Of a DNA stretch of 64,000 bases, positions 40,701-48,354 are shown piece by piece. The notes beneath the pieces were generated by a model. That model saw only the letters and a list, made by a program, of their open reading frames with translations, did no database searches and had not been told where the DNA came from. How positions within the stretch are numbered: position 1 is the first letter of the stretch; each line of letters opens with the position of its first letter. The translations under genes and the position numbers were made by a program. Origin of the DNA: Thraustochytrium sp. TN22 (lineage: Eukaryota; Sar; Bigyra; Thraustochytrida; Thraustochytriidae); NCBI GenBank assembly GCA_013306675.1, contig JABLUY010000024.1, forward strand, positions 158,819 through 222,818. Reading direction: 5' to 3'.

Positions 40701-42604
40701 ACGGTGTCGGAGAGATCTGGGATGGGCCAAGAGGCTGTGGTCGACTCGAAGCGGGGCTGGCTGGCGGTTCCGGTGTTGCGCAACCACGCAATTTCGGAGA
40801 CGCCGAGAAGGATGAGGTCCACGAGGCCGTCGCTGTCCATGTCTGCGAAGGCGAAGTCGAGAACAACCATGGCGCTGCCGTTCGCGGCGGTGGTGAACTC
40901 GGTGGCGCTGAGGTTCGCCAGAGCCACGAAGACGCCGCCGTTCTCCTCCTCCACCTCTTCAAAGACCGGCAGGGCGCTGTCGGCGTCGTCGGTCCAGCCC
41001 ATGTTGCGCCGCCAGCGGACCTGCGGGAAGCTGTCGCAGTTGGCCACGACGTCGAGGCGGCCGTCGCCATCGATATCAGCCAGGTCGAGGTCGAAGACGA
41101 CGGTCGGGTCGGACCAGACCCAAGTGATGTTCTGGAACGGGACCCGTGCCATGGATGCGCCGTCCATCTCCATGCGCACGCCGGTAAACACCTGGACACC
41201 GTCCGCGATAAGTCTCACCTCCTCGGCCGTCGGGTAGGCCAGCGCCTCGACCGTGCCGTCTCCATTGAGATCCCCAAAGGCGTAGCGCATCGAGGAGATC
41301 TCGGCGAAAGGCTTTACCGAGAAGGTCGTCAGGCGCTGCAGCCCTGGGTAGTCCCGCACTTGGTGGTGCGTGACGACGGAGGAGTTGGCGAGCAGGACGT
41401 CAAGGCGACCCGAACGAGACACCTGACCGACGGCTATGGCCGTGACCGCGTCGGTGTCGACCAGTGAGTCCAGCGGGCCTGCGTCATCGGTGAGGAGCAC
41501 GAAGGCCGGCTCCGCGGACGTGCCGACGTTTTCGTAGAAAGTGAGGGCTCCTTGGGTGGAAACGATAAGAGCATCCATGTCACCATCGCCATCCAGGTCT
41601 GTGAGCGTGAGCGACTCGTAGGAGACCAAGAAGCTGATGCCGTCGAGCGGATTCTCGGCGCCCGTGAGCGCGGTAAATGTGCTCGAGGTGCGATTACCGC
41701 CTTCGTTGCGCATGAAAATGAGGGTCTCAGTATCCTCGTCGACAACGAAATAGTCCACGTCGCCGTCGCCGTCAATGTCTACGAAGCAGGGCCCGATCGC
41801 GGGCCTATCGGGCAGAGTGTCGAACTGAGGCTCCGAGAAGGTGGCCACTTGGCCCGCCGGGCCGCCCTGGTTATACAGGACGGCGAAGTCCGCGGAGCCG
41901 ATGGCAGACAGTGCGGTGGAGGTCTGAAGATCGCGACGGAAGAAGAAGATGGCGCTGATGGTCCTCTTTCTATAGATGGCGTCCACGAGACCGTCGTTGT
42001 CGACGTCAGCGAAGGACAAGGTGCCCAAAGAACTCCCTGTGAAAGCGAGCCCCGGAACCTCCACGAGCGTCTCGTTAGAGACGGGCGGGAAAAGGCCATC
42101 CGACCGCCGGGGCAGCACAAAGGTGTAGAACTCCGCCAGCAAGCCGCGGCGCAGGAGGACGACGAAATCGTTCAGGCCGTCGTTGGTAAGGTCCGCGAGA
42201 TAAATCGCGCTCACGCGCAGCAAGGTACTCTGCCGCATAGCCTGGGCAACTGTGAGTACCTTGCTCCGCAGCGCGGTCACGTCGATGCGGTCCTCCTCGG
42301 CAGCCTCGTACAGCGCAACGCGGGGCCCCGCCGGCGCATGCCGGCACATCCCCGCGGCGCCGCCCTCAGCGTACCCTGCGAGGCAGTCGCCGCAGCTCGT
42401 CGTCCCGTCGGCCGCCGTCGCCACCACCTCCCGGTTCCTGGCCGCGCACCGTTCCTCGGTGGCCTCGCCCAGCGCGCCCTCGGCCGCGGCGAGCGCCGCG
42501 GCCACCGCGCCAACGACGACGACGACGAGCAGCTGCAGCCTGAGCAGCGCGTGCCGCCGCCCGCGGCGTGCGGCCGCCCGCGGCTGCCGCAGCGCCGCCG
42601 CCAT
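37736..42604 (-). CDS. FG-GAP/VCBS-repeat, Cys-rich, multipass membrane protein (paralog 2)
   Basis: Encodes 1,622 aa from ATG 42604. The frame remains open to 43000, but that extension is Arg/Ala-rich and pentamer-derived. The chosen start puts a strongly hydrophobic signal segment at about 20-42 (LLRLQLLVVVVVGAVAAALA). The order is as in paralog 1: CxxC-rich segment, FG-GAP/VCBS repeats (about 105-735; for example DVDNDGLVDAIY, DIDGDGDVDYFV, DLDGDGDMDALI, DLNGDGTVEAL, DIDGDGRLDVVA), Cys-rich EGF/GCC2-GCC3 region (about 738-1061; CPEGHLLNADAGKCEQCPLG), then the TM bundle. It differs by a Ser/Pro-rich cytosolic insert of about 200 residues (DPKSVQLA through KNKKSSFRKSLSG) between the first TM helix and the rest. 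A cell-surface receptor role is inferred. Confidence 0.85.
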   Translation of the reverse strand: MAAALRQPRAAARRGRRHALLRLQLLVVVVVGAVAAALAAAEGALGEATEERCAARNREVVATAADGTTSCGDCLAGYAEGGAAGMCRHAPAGPRVALYEAAEEDRIDVTALRSKVLTVAQAMRQSTLLRVSAIYLADLTNDGLNDFVVLLRRGLLAEFYTFVLPRRSDGLFPPVSNETLVEVPGLAFTGSSLGTLSFADVDNDGLVDAIYRKRTISAIFFFRRDLQTSTALSAIGSADFAVLYNQGGPAGQVATFSEPQFDTLPDRPAIGPCFVDIDGDGDVDYFVVDEDTETLIFMRNEGGNRTSSTFTALTGAENPLDGISFLVSYESLTLTDLDGDGDMDALIVSTQGALTFYENVGTSAEPAFVLLTDDAGPLDSLVDTDAVTAIAVGQVSRSGRLDVLLANSSVVTHHQVRDYPGLQRLTTFSVKPFAEISSMRYAFGDLNGDGTVEALAYPTAEEVRLIADGVQVFTGVRMEMDGASMARVPFQNITWVWSDPTVVFDLDLADIDGDGRLDVVANCDSFPQVRWRRNMGWTDDADSALPVFEEVEEENGGVFVALANLSATEFTTAANGSAMVVLDFAFADMDSDGLVDLILLGVSEIAWLRNTGTASQPRFESTTASWPIPDLSDTVYDQTGHMISVDYEVTAFDVDRDGLLDVVYYLRYEDWVSVLRNDGTADTPVLRLLSERENPFREVSSTISSLIAVSDLDLDGDLDVIDENSAFSHRFVRNTAAECLSRCSLRGTCLQPTATSLAALSDAEKALLGMQSALTTASAIWSDVGTCICLLNGGFSGAACELCASDQVYGVDCDQACPAYSRTPRTAVFPSAHTLDDCVCDEGFVSVPSQDGTSFSCLCPEGHLLNADAGKCEQCPLGTFSDATDNSTACTACTPLGGLTQAVGAVSADECSCTADRENLDGACVCARNWYRRAGDEDICDACPDIFPVTLSAGALSRAACVAASGSMRVDDVAVVCAEASYATKVNCTQKGLTLATVPLRDATWRISNNTTDFVTCPNANFCKGGNFGDYCAAHHQGTLCEECEDGYALQDSACKICTSARTRRDRAVFFVMVLISLLLVLAPLCLTMRTYRKRAALPQTAQIGEADDPKSVQLATRLLRAWLRLLACCTRLLHAPRPSFSRGANVRAENEPAKMPANPPSSMPSRPPFLDPAAEQDADCLKSDITLEVEDDLELHHETATELALGDHNEQGLPQSDSDGKLYVSSPAAPPLAMGTSAAPPPTSDQAQASVATTTNAPASSSAPSKNKKSSFRKSLSGRALSIRLSDNVKKGLRTIGTKVRITTAFFQLYATFIRTTASSGTTSTAAGFLAVLEGNIALVLAPMQTGCVYALDHHAQLLVVTVMPLAAIALAAFFILWAVTFRPRSTATRASLAFFIWLSYQVLLFVYIGVTVTLTNTFLYREFPSSDDDADPFTALRADYSIDYRSGASHDARIYAGVMFAVYSFGVALLVLVSAILTLRNLNAPVDSYRAALAQGASFLLRPYKSSYSWYEAYELCRRFILTVPFLLAYQASAPGGTLLFTAFTLVYLELINNFSPYKDRSNLLLAQVSLTLLAMLGGVGIANELDLLPPIVYVAGMTIIAVLEILCFFAAVLDALRGN

Positions 42605-42645
42605 CCCCCACGCTCGCGGCGCCGCAGTCGGGCCCGCGGCGCGCG

Positions 42646-42690
42646 CCTCGCCTCGCCTTCGCCGCCGCGCCGCGCCGCGCCGCGCCGCGC
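42646..42690. repeat. Pentanucleotide tract, CGCGC/CCTCG units
   Basis: Nine 5-bp units in register, five of them CGCGC, 42-86 bp upstream of the chosen ATG of FG-GAP paralog 2. A second similar tract lies at 42831-42880. Confidence 0.8.
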
Positions 42691-42830
42691 GATGGCCTGG
42701 CGTTCTGCCGCGCGCGGAGCGACGGGCCCGCGCCGCCTTGCGCGCAGTGCCTTCCTGATGTCTCACTGCAGCCTGCCGCGCCTCCGGAGCGGACCGCGGG
42801 GCCATTCTGCACGCGCGCCTGCCTCTCGCG

Positions 42831-42880
42831 CCTCGCGCCGCGCCGCGCCGCGCCGCGCCGCGCCGCCGCGCCGCGCGCCC
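42831..42880. repeat. Pentanucleotide tract, CGCCG units
   Basis: Six CGCCG units after a CCTCG and before CCGCG variants. It is upstream of FG-GAP paralog 2 on the minus strand. Confidence 0.85.
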
Positions 42881-44729
42881 GAGGACCCGCGCGCCCGGGC
42901 ACTGGCCTGGCAGCGGCCGCTGCGCTTTGAAGAGAGGCCAAGCCCGGGTCTTCAAGTTGGCGGCGAGATGGGTGAGGGCGGGGACCCGACTGGCCGCCAC
43001 GACGGACGGCGCAGCGCGGGCTTGGCGAGGCTTGGCTGGCGGCCGCTGGCGGCCGTGGCGGCCGGGCCCCGGCCAGCCTGAGGTCTCCTCTCAGAGGCTC
43101 TCGTCCTCATGCATCTCGTTCGCATTGACGAGTCTGCTTGCCCGGCAGGGGCCGGCCCCACTGACCCGAGGGACCGCTGTGCAGCTGCAGCGCCTGCAGT
43201 GCAGCGCAGTGCAGCACAGGCAGCCGCGTTCTCTGGCGCCGTGCGTGTGCCGTAGGGAGCGTCGCTGCTAGGAGCTGGCCTCTACGCGACGAGCCAGCTC
43301 GAGGGAGAGTTGGCGAGCTCGGCCGAGCCCGCTGGCAAGCTAGAGCTAGCGCCGTGGCCGCGCGCAGGGGCGGGGTCGGCGGCCCGCTGGCGAGGGCGAT
43401 GGAGGAGAACGCGCTGCCAGTCGCCCACGCGGCGCTTTTTGGCCTACTCGTTGCGCGGGGACGCCGAGGACGCGGCCGAGAGCGGGCTCGTGTCCGAGCC
43501 GGACGCGCAGCGCGGCGGCGCCGTGCAGCTGCAGCGCGGCTGTAAGTACGCCGAGCGCGGGGACTCGGACGGCGGCGGGGACGAGTGCCAGTGGCAAGCG
43601 CGCTCAAGCGCATCTTGTCTGGACTCTGGGCGGACCGGACCAGGTAGCTAGCACTCCGCCATCACCACTGGCGGAACGACGAAACACAATGATGCGACGA
43701 CGTCGCCGCTAACTAACCCGCTGCTAGGACTGCACTGCACAGAGCCTGCTGGCGAGCGCTGGCGAGGCGCTGGCGAGCGCATGCGAGGCGCTGGCGATAA
43801 TGCCAGCTACTAGTAGCTAAGAGCTAGCTAGCGAGTAGTTGGGAGCCACCTCGCATCGGCGCCCGCCTCGCCTCCGCCGCCCTCAGCTAGGCTCGCCTAG
43901 GCTCCTTGTACTTCAAGTTCTCAGCGGAACCACGGTGGTAGTAGTACTCTGCGGTACTCTGCCAGCGCTGGAGCCTGCAGGAAGCAGAGCAAACCTGCGG
44001 TCAGCGCGTCACGCTGCTTCGCGGCTGTCAGTGCCACTGCACTGGCAGTGCCTGCCTGCGGCCTGCCTGTGCCAGTGGCACTTCGGAGGGCCTGGCCCCT
44101 CGGCCCGTCCTCGGCCCCGCGCTTCGCAGGTTCTCTCCTGCCTGCAGCCTCGCTCCCTCCCACGTTGGCCCGGTCCGGCCGGCCGGGCGTCGCGCACGAT
44201 GTCTGCTGTGCCGTGGCGCGCCGTGGCACTGCATTCACGCAGAGACTGCGGCGGAGTGCGCACCTTCGCACTCTCGCCCTCGCTCGCGGGCGCGGCGGCC
44301 GGGCCGCACCGGACCCGGGCGGCGGCGCCGCTGCGGCCGCGGCCGCGCGCCGCGTCCGGTGCGGGCGCGGGCGCGGGCGCGGCACGTGCGCCGGCGAGCT
44401 GAGGAGCAGCCAAGGCCTGCATACTGCCAATCGAGGCGCGGCGGCGAGGCGCTCGGCGGCGCAGCCCAGCCTGCCGCAGGCTCGCGAGCGCGCCCGGAGC
44501 GCGCGGCGGCGAGCAGCGCGGCGGCCGCCCGCCCGCCGGCCGGCCCGCCGGCCCGCCGGGCGGCGAGCAGGCAGGCAGGCGGCAGGCAGGCAGGCAGGCA
44601 GGCGGCAGGAGCCAGCGGACGGGCTCGGCCGCCTCCTGGCGCGGCGGCGGGCTCGCTCTTGAATCGAGCGCGAGCGTCCCGCGCCCTCTCGCGGACGCGG
44701 CGCGGACGCGGCGCCGCGCGGCACGGCGC

Positions 44730-44764
44730 GGCAAGGCAAGGCAAGGCAAGGCAAGGCAAGGCAA
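44730..44764. repeat. Pentanucleotide array, GGCAA units
   Basis: Seven perfect GGCAA units, 51-85 bp upstream of the FABP-like start codon. It is the strand-complement type (TTGCC) of the TTTGC array before PCCB. Confidence 0.95.
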
Positions 44765-44814
44765 GGCACGGCTCGCGCGCAGGCGAGCAAGCGCGGCGGA
44801 CGCGCGCGGCGGAG

Positions 44815-45597
44815 ATGCAGAGCTTCCGGCAGAGCTTGGCGCGGCGGCAGGCGAGCAAGAGCAAGGCGGCGCAGCGCGCGGCGGAGGAGCTGGACGCCGA
44901 GGACGACCAGCCGCTGATTGAAAAGACCGAGAGCTACGCGCGGCGCGAGAAGTCCGGCAAGTCCTTCGTGGCCCCGCGGCTGCTGCAGAAACAGCAGGAG
45001 AAGCAGGGCAAGAAGTCGCGCAGCTCCGTGTCCAAGCTGCGCAGCTCGCTGGCGCGCCTTGCGCGGCCCAGCGTGGCCGCCGAGCTGGCGCGAGAGGCCG
45101 CAGAGGCGCCCGCGCGCCGCGATCGCAATGCGGCCACCATCAGCGTGGACCCAAACAACCCGTTCTCGGGGCTCTGGGTGAGCCAGCAGGCCGGCGACGA
45201 GCAGGACTTCCTGCAGGAGCTCGAGGTCTCCTCGCGCTTCTCCCGCATCGCCTCCAAGTTCGGCGGCTCGCAGGAGCAGACGCTCGACATCAACCAAACC
45301 GGCAACAAGTTCACCATCCGCTCCAACAACGAGCGTACCGAGGTCGTGCACACCTTCTCGGTCGGCAAGGCTTTCTACATCGAGAACGAGAAGGGCGAGG
45401 CCACGGACTGCCACGCCTCTTGGGAGCGCGAGCAACCCAACGGCGTCCTCGTCGTTGAGGCGACTGTGCGGGCCACCGGCGCCGTGCGTCACGTGCGCCG
45501 CGAGATTCTCTCCAACAACACCCTTCGCGAGGAGGTGCGCAGCGACCCTGCCGCCGCGCAGCCGAGCTCCACTCGCATCTACCATCGCCTTGCTTGA
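44815..45597 (+). CDS. Fatty-acid-binding/lipocalin-like domain protein with basic N-terminal extension
   Basis: Encodes 260 aa from ATG 44815 (MQSFRQSLARRQASK); frame upstream of it is repeat-derived. Residues 1-113 are basic, Lys/Arg/Ser-rich and probably disordered, with a short acidic patch (EELDAEDDQP). From 114 a beta-barrel domain begins with NPFSGLW, followed by FLQELEVSSRFSRIASKF, a strand-rich stretch (LDINQTGNKFTIRSNN), VGKAFYIENEKG, CHASWEREQPNGVLVVEA and REILSNNTLREEV. This order of FxGxW start, helix-turn-helix lid and K/R-containing last strands is that of cytosolic FABP/CRABP-like proteins. Binding of fatty acids or another hydrophobic ligand is inferred. The N-terminal extension is unusual for the family. 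Confidence 0.65.
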   Translation: MQSFRQSLARRQASKSKAAQRAAEELDAEDDQPLIEKTESYARREKSGKSFVAPRLLQKQQEKQGKKSRSSVSKLRSSLARLARPSVAAELAREAAEAPARRDRNAATISVDPNNPFSGLWVSQQAGDEQDFLQELEVSSRFSRIASKFGGSQEQTLDINQTGNKFTIRSNNERTEVVHTFSVGKAFYIENEKGEATDCHASWEREQPNGVLVVEATVRATGAVRHVRREILSNNTLREEVRSDPAAAQPSSTRIYHRLA

Positions 45598-46069
45598 CAG
45601 GAGTTTCTGGACTGACTGGGAGGCATCGGATGCGCGCATTCACTGCCACCAAGGCGCGCTTCGCTCCCGGGTCACGCCGAGCCCAATGGGCTCCTGTATT
45701 CCACTCTTCTTTGCTTCCTATTGACCACTAGGCCTACACACCAGTTAGATGAATTCCCCCCCTCCCTCTCCCCGCGCGGGTCCTGCCTGCAGCACGTAGC
45801 CAGAGGCTCGGAGCGCGCGCCGTCAGCAATCAATAACTTTGTTTGGTTCTTTACCACAAGGCACCAGCCAAATCACCAAATCACCTCTGATGAATGAAAG
45901 AAAGCATCAACCATCGAGCAGCCTCCAGAGCTGTCTCATGATTGCAAGGCCTGGCTTGACTTCAAGCTCAGGCTGCCTTGGTCTGGCCGGCATCTTTGAC
46001 GAGCCCGGGCCTGTGCAGGGCTTTTCCGCGTCCGAGTTGTGTTGGCCGACCGTCACATCACCGTGATTT

Positions 46070-46111
46070 CCGAGTCCGAGTCCGAGTCCGAGTCCGAGTC
46101 CGAGTCCGAGT
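46070..46111. repeat. CCGAGT hexanucleotide array
   Basis: Seven perfect CCGAGT units, with further single copies shortly downstream (about 46140). The same hexamer recurs as pairs near 37652. It is about 230 bp upstream of the secreted-protein gene. Confidence 0.95.
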
Positions 46112-46256
46112 CGCCGAGACTCTCGAGCGTGACTCCAAGTCCGAGTCACCGCCCATGGCCACTTTTCCCGCGCGTTGGACCAGTTCCGCTGTGATCTCGA
46201 TCGAGACCTCCACGTTGTCATCACCGTTTGGTGAGTAAGTTGGAGCAGCCAGTGCC

Positions 46257-46287
46257 GAGCTAGCTAGGCTACTGGGCCTCGCTAGCG
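46257..46287. promoter_or_regulatory. GCTAGCTAGG block upstream of the secreted-protein gene
   Basis: Two GCTAGC words flanking GGCTACTGGGCCTC, 57-87 bp before ATG 46344. It is the same motif class and spacing as near 8735. The role is inferred. Confidence 0.35.
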
Positions 46288-46343
46288 CAGAGCGGGCGGG
46301 CGGGCGGGCGGGCGCGCGCGAGAGGACGAGCGCAAGCGGCAGG

Positions 46344-47138
46344 ATGGCGGGGCGGCGGTGGGCGCTGGCGCTGCTGGTGTGCTGCGCCGTGCTGGCGCTG
46401 CTGAGCGGGCCGGCGGCTGCGGCGAGCCGCAAGCGGCGGTCGAAGCGGTCGCAGGCCGACATCGACGCGAGCAACTTCTACTCGGGCGTGACGCCGTCCG
46501 GGTCGACCAAGTGGAAGTCGGAGAGCAAGGGCGTCATCTACACGACCGTGGACACCTCTCACCTCGGCTTTGACCGCGTGCCGCGCTACTTTTGCACGGT
46601 CGTCGACGCCGGCCGCGGCTCGCGCGTCAACGCGACGCTGCTCACTCTCGAGGACGCCACCGTGCTCACCAACGTCACCGGCAAGAACGTGCCCGCGCGC
46701 CCGTCCAACACGGGCTTCCGCGTGCGCCTCAAGTTCAAGCCCGAGGTGGGCCGCGACCTCACCGAGTCCGACGCGCGCATGGGCGGCTGGCGCGTGCGCT
46801 GGGCCGCGGTCACCGACCCGCACTCCTCCTTTGCTGCGGCTCGCGACTACGTCGAGAACGAAAAGTACGAGTTCGGCATCGAGGAGAAGCCCGTCGGCGA
46901 GGCCCTTGCCTACGTCAACCTGCTTCGCAGCCTTGCGCTCGAGGATGCCCAGCTCGTGCAGAGCATGCTCGGCGCTGACTACGTCAAGCCCATGAGCATG
47001 CGCCCCAAGCCAAAAGCCAAGCCGGCTGCGGACGCCAAGTCTGACTCCTCTGCCGAGCCCGACGCCGATGCTGCCACTGACGCTGCTGCGGGCGAAGACG
47101 AGGCTGCCGCTGCTAGTGAGGACTCCGCCACGGAGTAG
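46344..47138 (+). CDS. Secreted or ER-lumen protein of unknown family
   Basis: Encodes 264 aa from ATG 46344. A clear signal peptide (about 1-26, ending SGPAAAA) is followed by a basic cluster (SRKRRSKR, possibly a processing site). The central domain (about 38-185) contains FYSGVTPSGSTKWKSES, RVPRYFCTVVDAGRG, GFRVRLKFKPEVGRDLTESD and GGWRVRWAAVTDP, with no family I recognise. It has one Cys in the mature part and two N-x-T/S sites (about 96 and 111). The C-terminus is a Lys/Pro run (RPKPKAKPAA) followed by an Ala/Asp/Glu/Ser-rich acidic tail ending SATE. Part of its 3' end is repeated downstream as a decayed copy (47206-47494). Confidence 0.7.
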   Translation: MAGRRWALALLVCCAVLALLSGPAAAASRKRRSKRSQADIDASNFYSGVTPSGSTKWKSESKGVIYTTVDTSHLGFDRVPRYFCTVVDAGRGSRVNATLLTLEDATVLTNVTGKNVPARPSNTGFRVRLKFKPEVGRDLTESDARMGGWRVRWAAVTDPHSSFAAARDYVENEKYEFGIEEKPVGEALAYVNLLRSLALEDAQLVQSMLGADYVKPMSMRPKPKAKPAADAKSDSSAEPDADAATDAAAGEDEAAAASEDSATE

Positions 47139-47205
47139 GCTCTCGAACTATAAAGATGATGGAGTACACGTGTGGACTATGGAAAGACACTCCTGCAGAA
47201 CAGCC

Positions 47206-47494
47206 CCTTCGGTGAGGCCCTTGCCAACATCAACTCGCTACTCGGCCTTGCGTTGAAGGATCCGGAGCATGCTCGGCGCTGCCTACGTCAAGCCCACGAA
47301 CATGCATGCGCCCCAAGCCAAGAGCCAGGCCGGCTGCGGACGCCAAGATTGACTCCTCTGTCGAGCCCGCCGAGGTGCTGCTGCGGCGACGAGGAGGCTG
47401 CCGCTGCTGGTTACGACTCCGCAACGGAGTAGGCTTTCGAAGAAATACACGCACGACACGTGCTGACCATGAACACATGCTCTTGCAGAACAGT
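47206..47494 (+). pseudogene. Decayed tandem duplicate of the 3' end of the upstream secreted-protein gene
   Basis: This stretch aligns base by base with 46890 to about 47205: GAGGCCCTTGCC, ATGCTCGGCGCT, TACGTCAAGCCCA, CTGCGGACGCCAAG, GACTCCTCTG and ACGGAGTAGGCT all recur in order. Small deletions (about 11 bp in the middle, others in the acidic tail) break the frame. The duplicate has no promoter-proximal part or signal peptide. Each copy ends near a CTCxTGCAGAACAG sequence (47190s and 47480s), so the repeat unit is about 290-310 bp. It is most likely a non-functional fragment; use as an alternative 3' exon (the junction has an AG) cannot be excluded. Confidence 0.75.
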
Positions 47495-48354
47495 CGAGCG
47501 GGCAGACGCCGCCACTGGCAGGCGCCAGCTGGCTGTAGAACATGAGCAGCCAGAAGGAGGAGACACATCTCATGCTCGCCTTTTCCTGGCTGCATTTCCT
47601 TGAGAGCCCTGAGCTGCATCCGAGCTGCACCTTGACAGCTGAGCTCTCTCTCTTGCTACCGGCCCTTTTGCGCCAGCGCCCTCGCCAGCCAGCCCCACGC
47701 TACTTCAACGTTGTTGCGGTCTGGTGCAATGACCCAGCTCGGCTCGCAAAAGCCGCGCACAGCACGCACATGTGCATGTGGTGTGGTAACTTACTAGTAC
47801 TGACAACGCTTGCATCGGACTGCAGCGGACTCGTACTGCACGCAGCGCTTGCAGCAAGGCAGCGGACCGTCCAGAGAGCCCTAAAGTACGCAATGCTCGC
47901 GCTACCTTGGTAGCCGGGTAGTACCACCAGGTACAAACCACAACCGATCTTCATCTCCGAGCAAATCGGCAGGCGAGGTTTTTTGCAGCCACGGGCCGCG
48001 GCCGCAGCCAGCGCGCAGCCTGCGTCAGGTCCGATTCTGCAGGGCCTGGCGCGGCGGCGCGGCGAGCGCTCTTGACTTATACTTCACTCAGCGGCTCTGT
48101 GGCACGGCACGGGGACAGACAGCCGCGGTCGCGGCGCACCGCGGCAGACCGGGCCAGTGGCCCTTGGCTAACCCGCGACCAGCGCCGCTCGCCGCGCCCG
48201 GGCACGCCACGCAGCGCAGCGCAGCACAGCGCAGCGCGGCGGGCTCGCCCGGCCCTCCCTCCCTTCCTCTCCCTCTCTGCCTCGCGCGCCCGGCTGGGAC
48301 AGGGCGGGCCTGCGAGGCGCGGCCCGGGCGAAAGAGAGGAAGTACACGGACAGG
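47495..48354. other. Intergenic region, no gene seen
   Basis: Follows the decayed repeat and precedes the tetraspanin-like gene. It contains a GCAGC pentamer tract (48211-48240) 115-144 bp before the next ATG. Confidence 0.4.
48211..48240. repeat. Pentanucleotide tract, GCAGC units
   Basis: Six 5-bp units in register (GCAGC, GCAGC, GCAGC, ACAGC, GCAGC, GCGGC) upstream of the tetraspanin-like gene. Confidence 0.8.

Larger units (their letters stand above)
42605..44814. other. Intergenic region between divergent FG-GAP paralog 2 and the FABP-like gene
   Basis: 2.2 kb. It contains two CGCCG pentamer tracts (42646-42690, 42831-42880), TAGC-type blocks (43338-43352, 43803-43838), GGCGAGCGCT repeats (43751-43797), GGCA/GGCG tetramers (44567-44611) and the GGCAA array. 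A short frame at 43400-43541 followed by a GTAAGT looks exon-like, but no partner exon was found. Confidence 0.45.
45598..46343. other. Intergenic region with CCGAGT hexamer array
   Basis: No gene seen. It contains the CCGAGT array and, 57-87 bp before the next ATG, a GCTAGCTAGG/GCTAGCG block (46257-46287), then a GGGC tetramer run (about 46291-46313). Confidence 0.45.

Noticed and set aside
42605-43000. In-frame extension of FG-GAP paralog 2 to an ATG at 43000
   Set aside because: Arg/Ala-rich translation of pentamer repeats would bury the signal peptide about 130 residues inside; the start at 42604 restores it.
43400-43541. Possible first exon followed by GTAAGT
   Set aside because: No acceptor leading to a protein-like second exon was found before the next gene, and the frame itself has no recognisable content.
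43921-45639. Minus-strand frame of about 570 aa opposite the FABP-like gene and its repeats
   Set aside because: Half of it is antisense of the FABP-like gene and the rest is translated low-complexity DNA.
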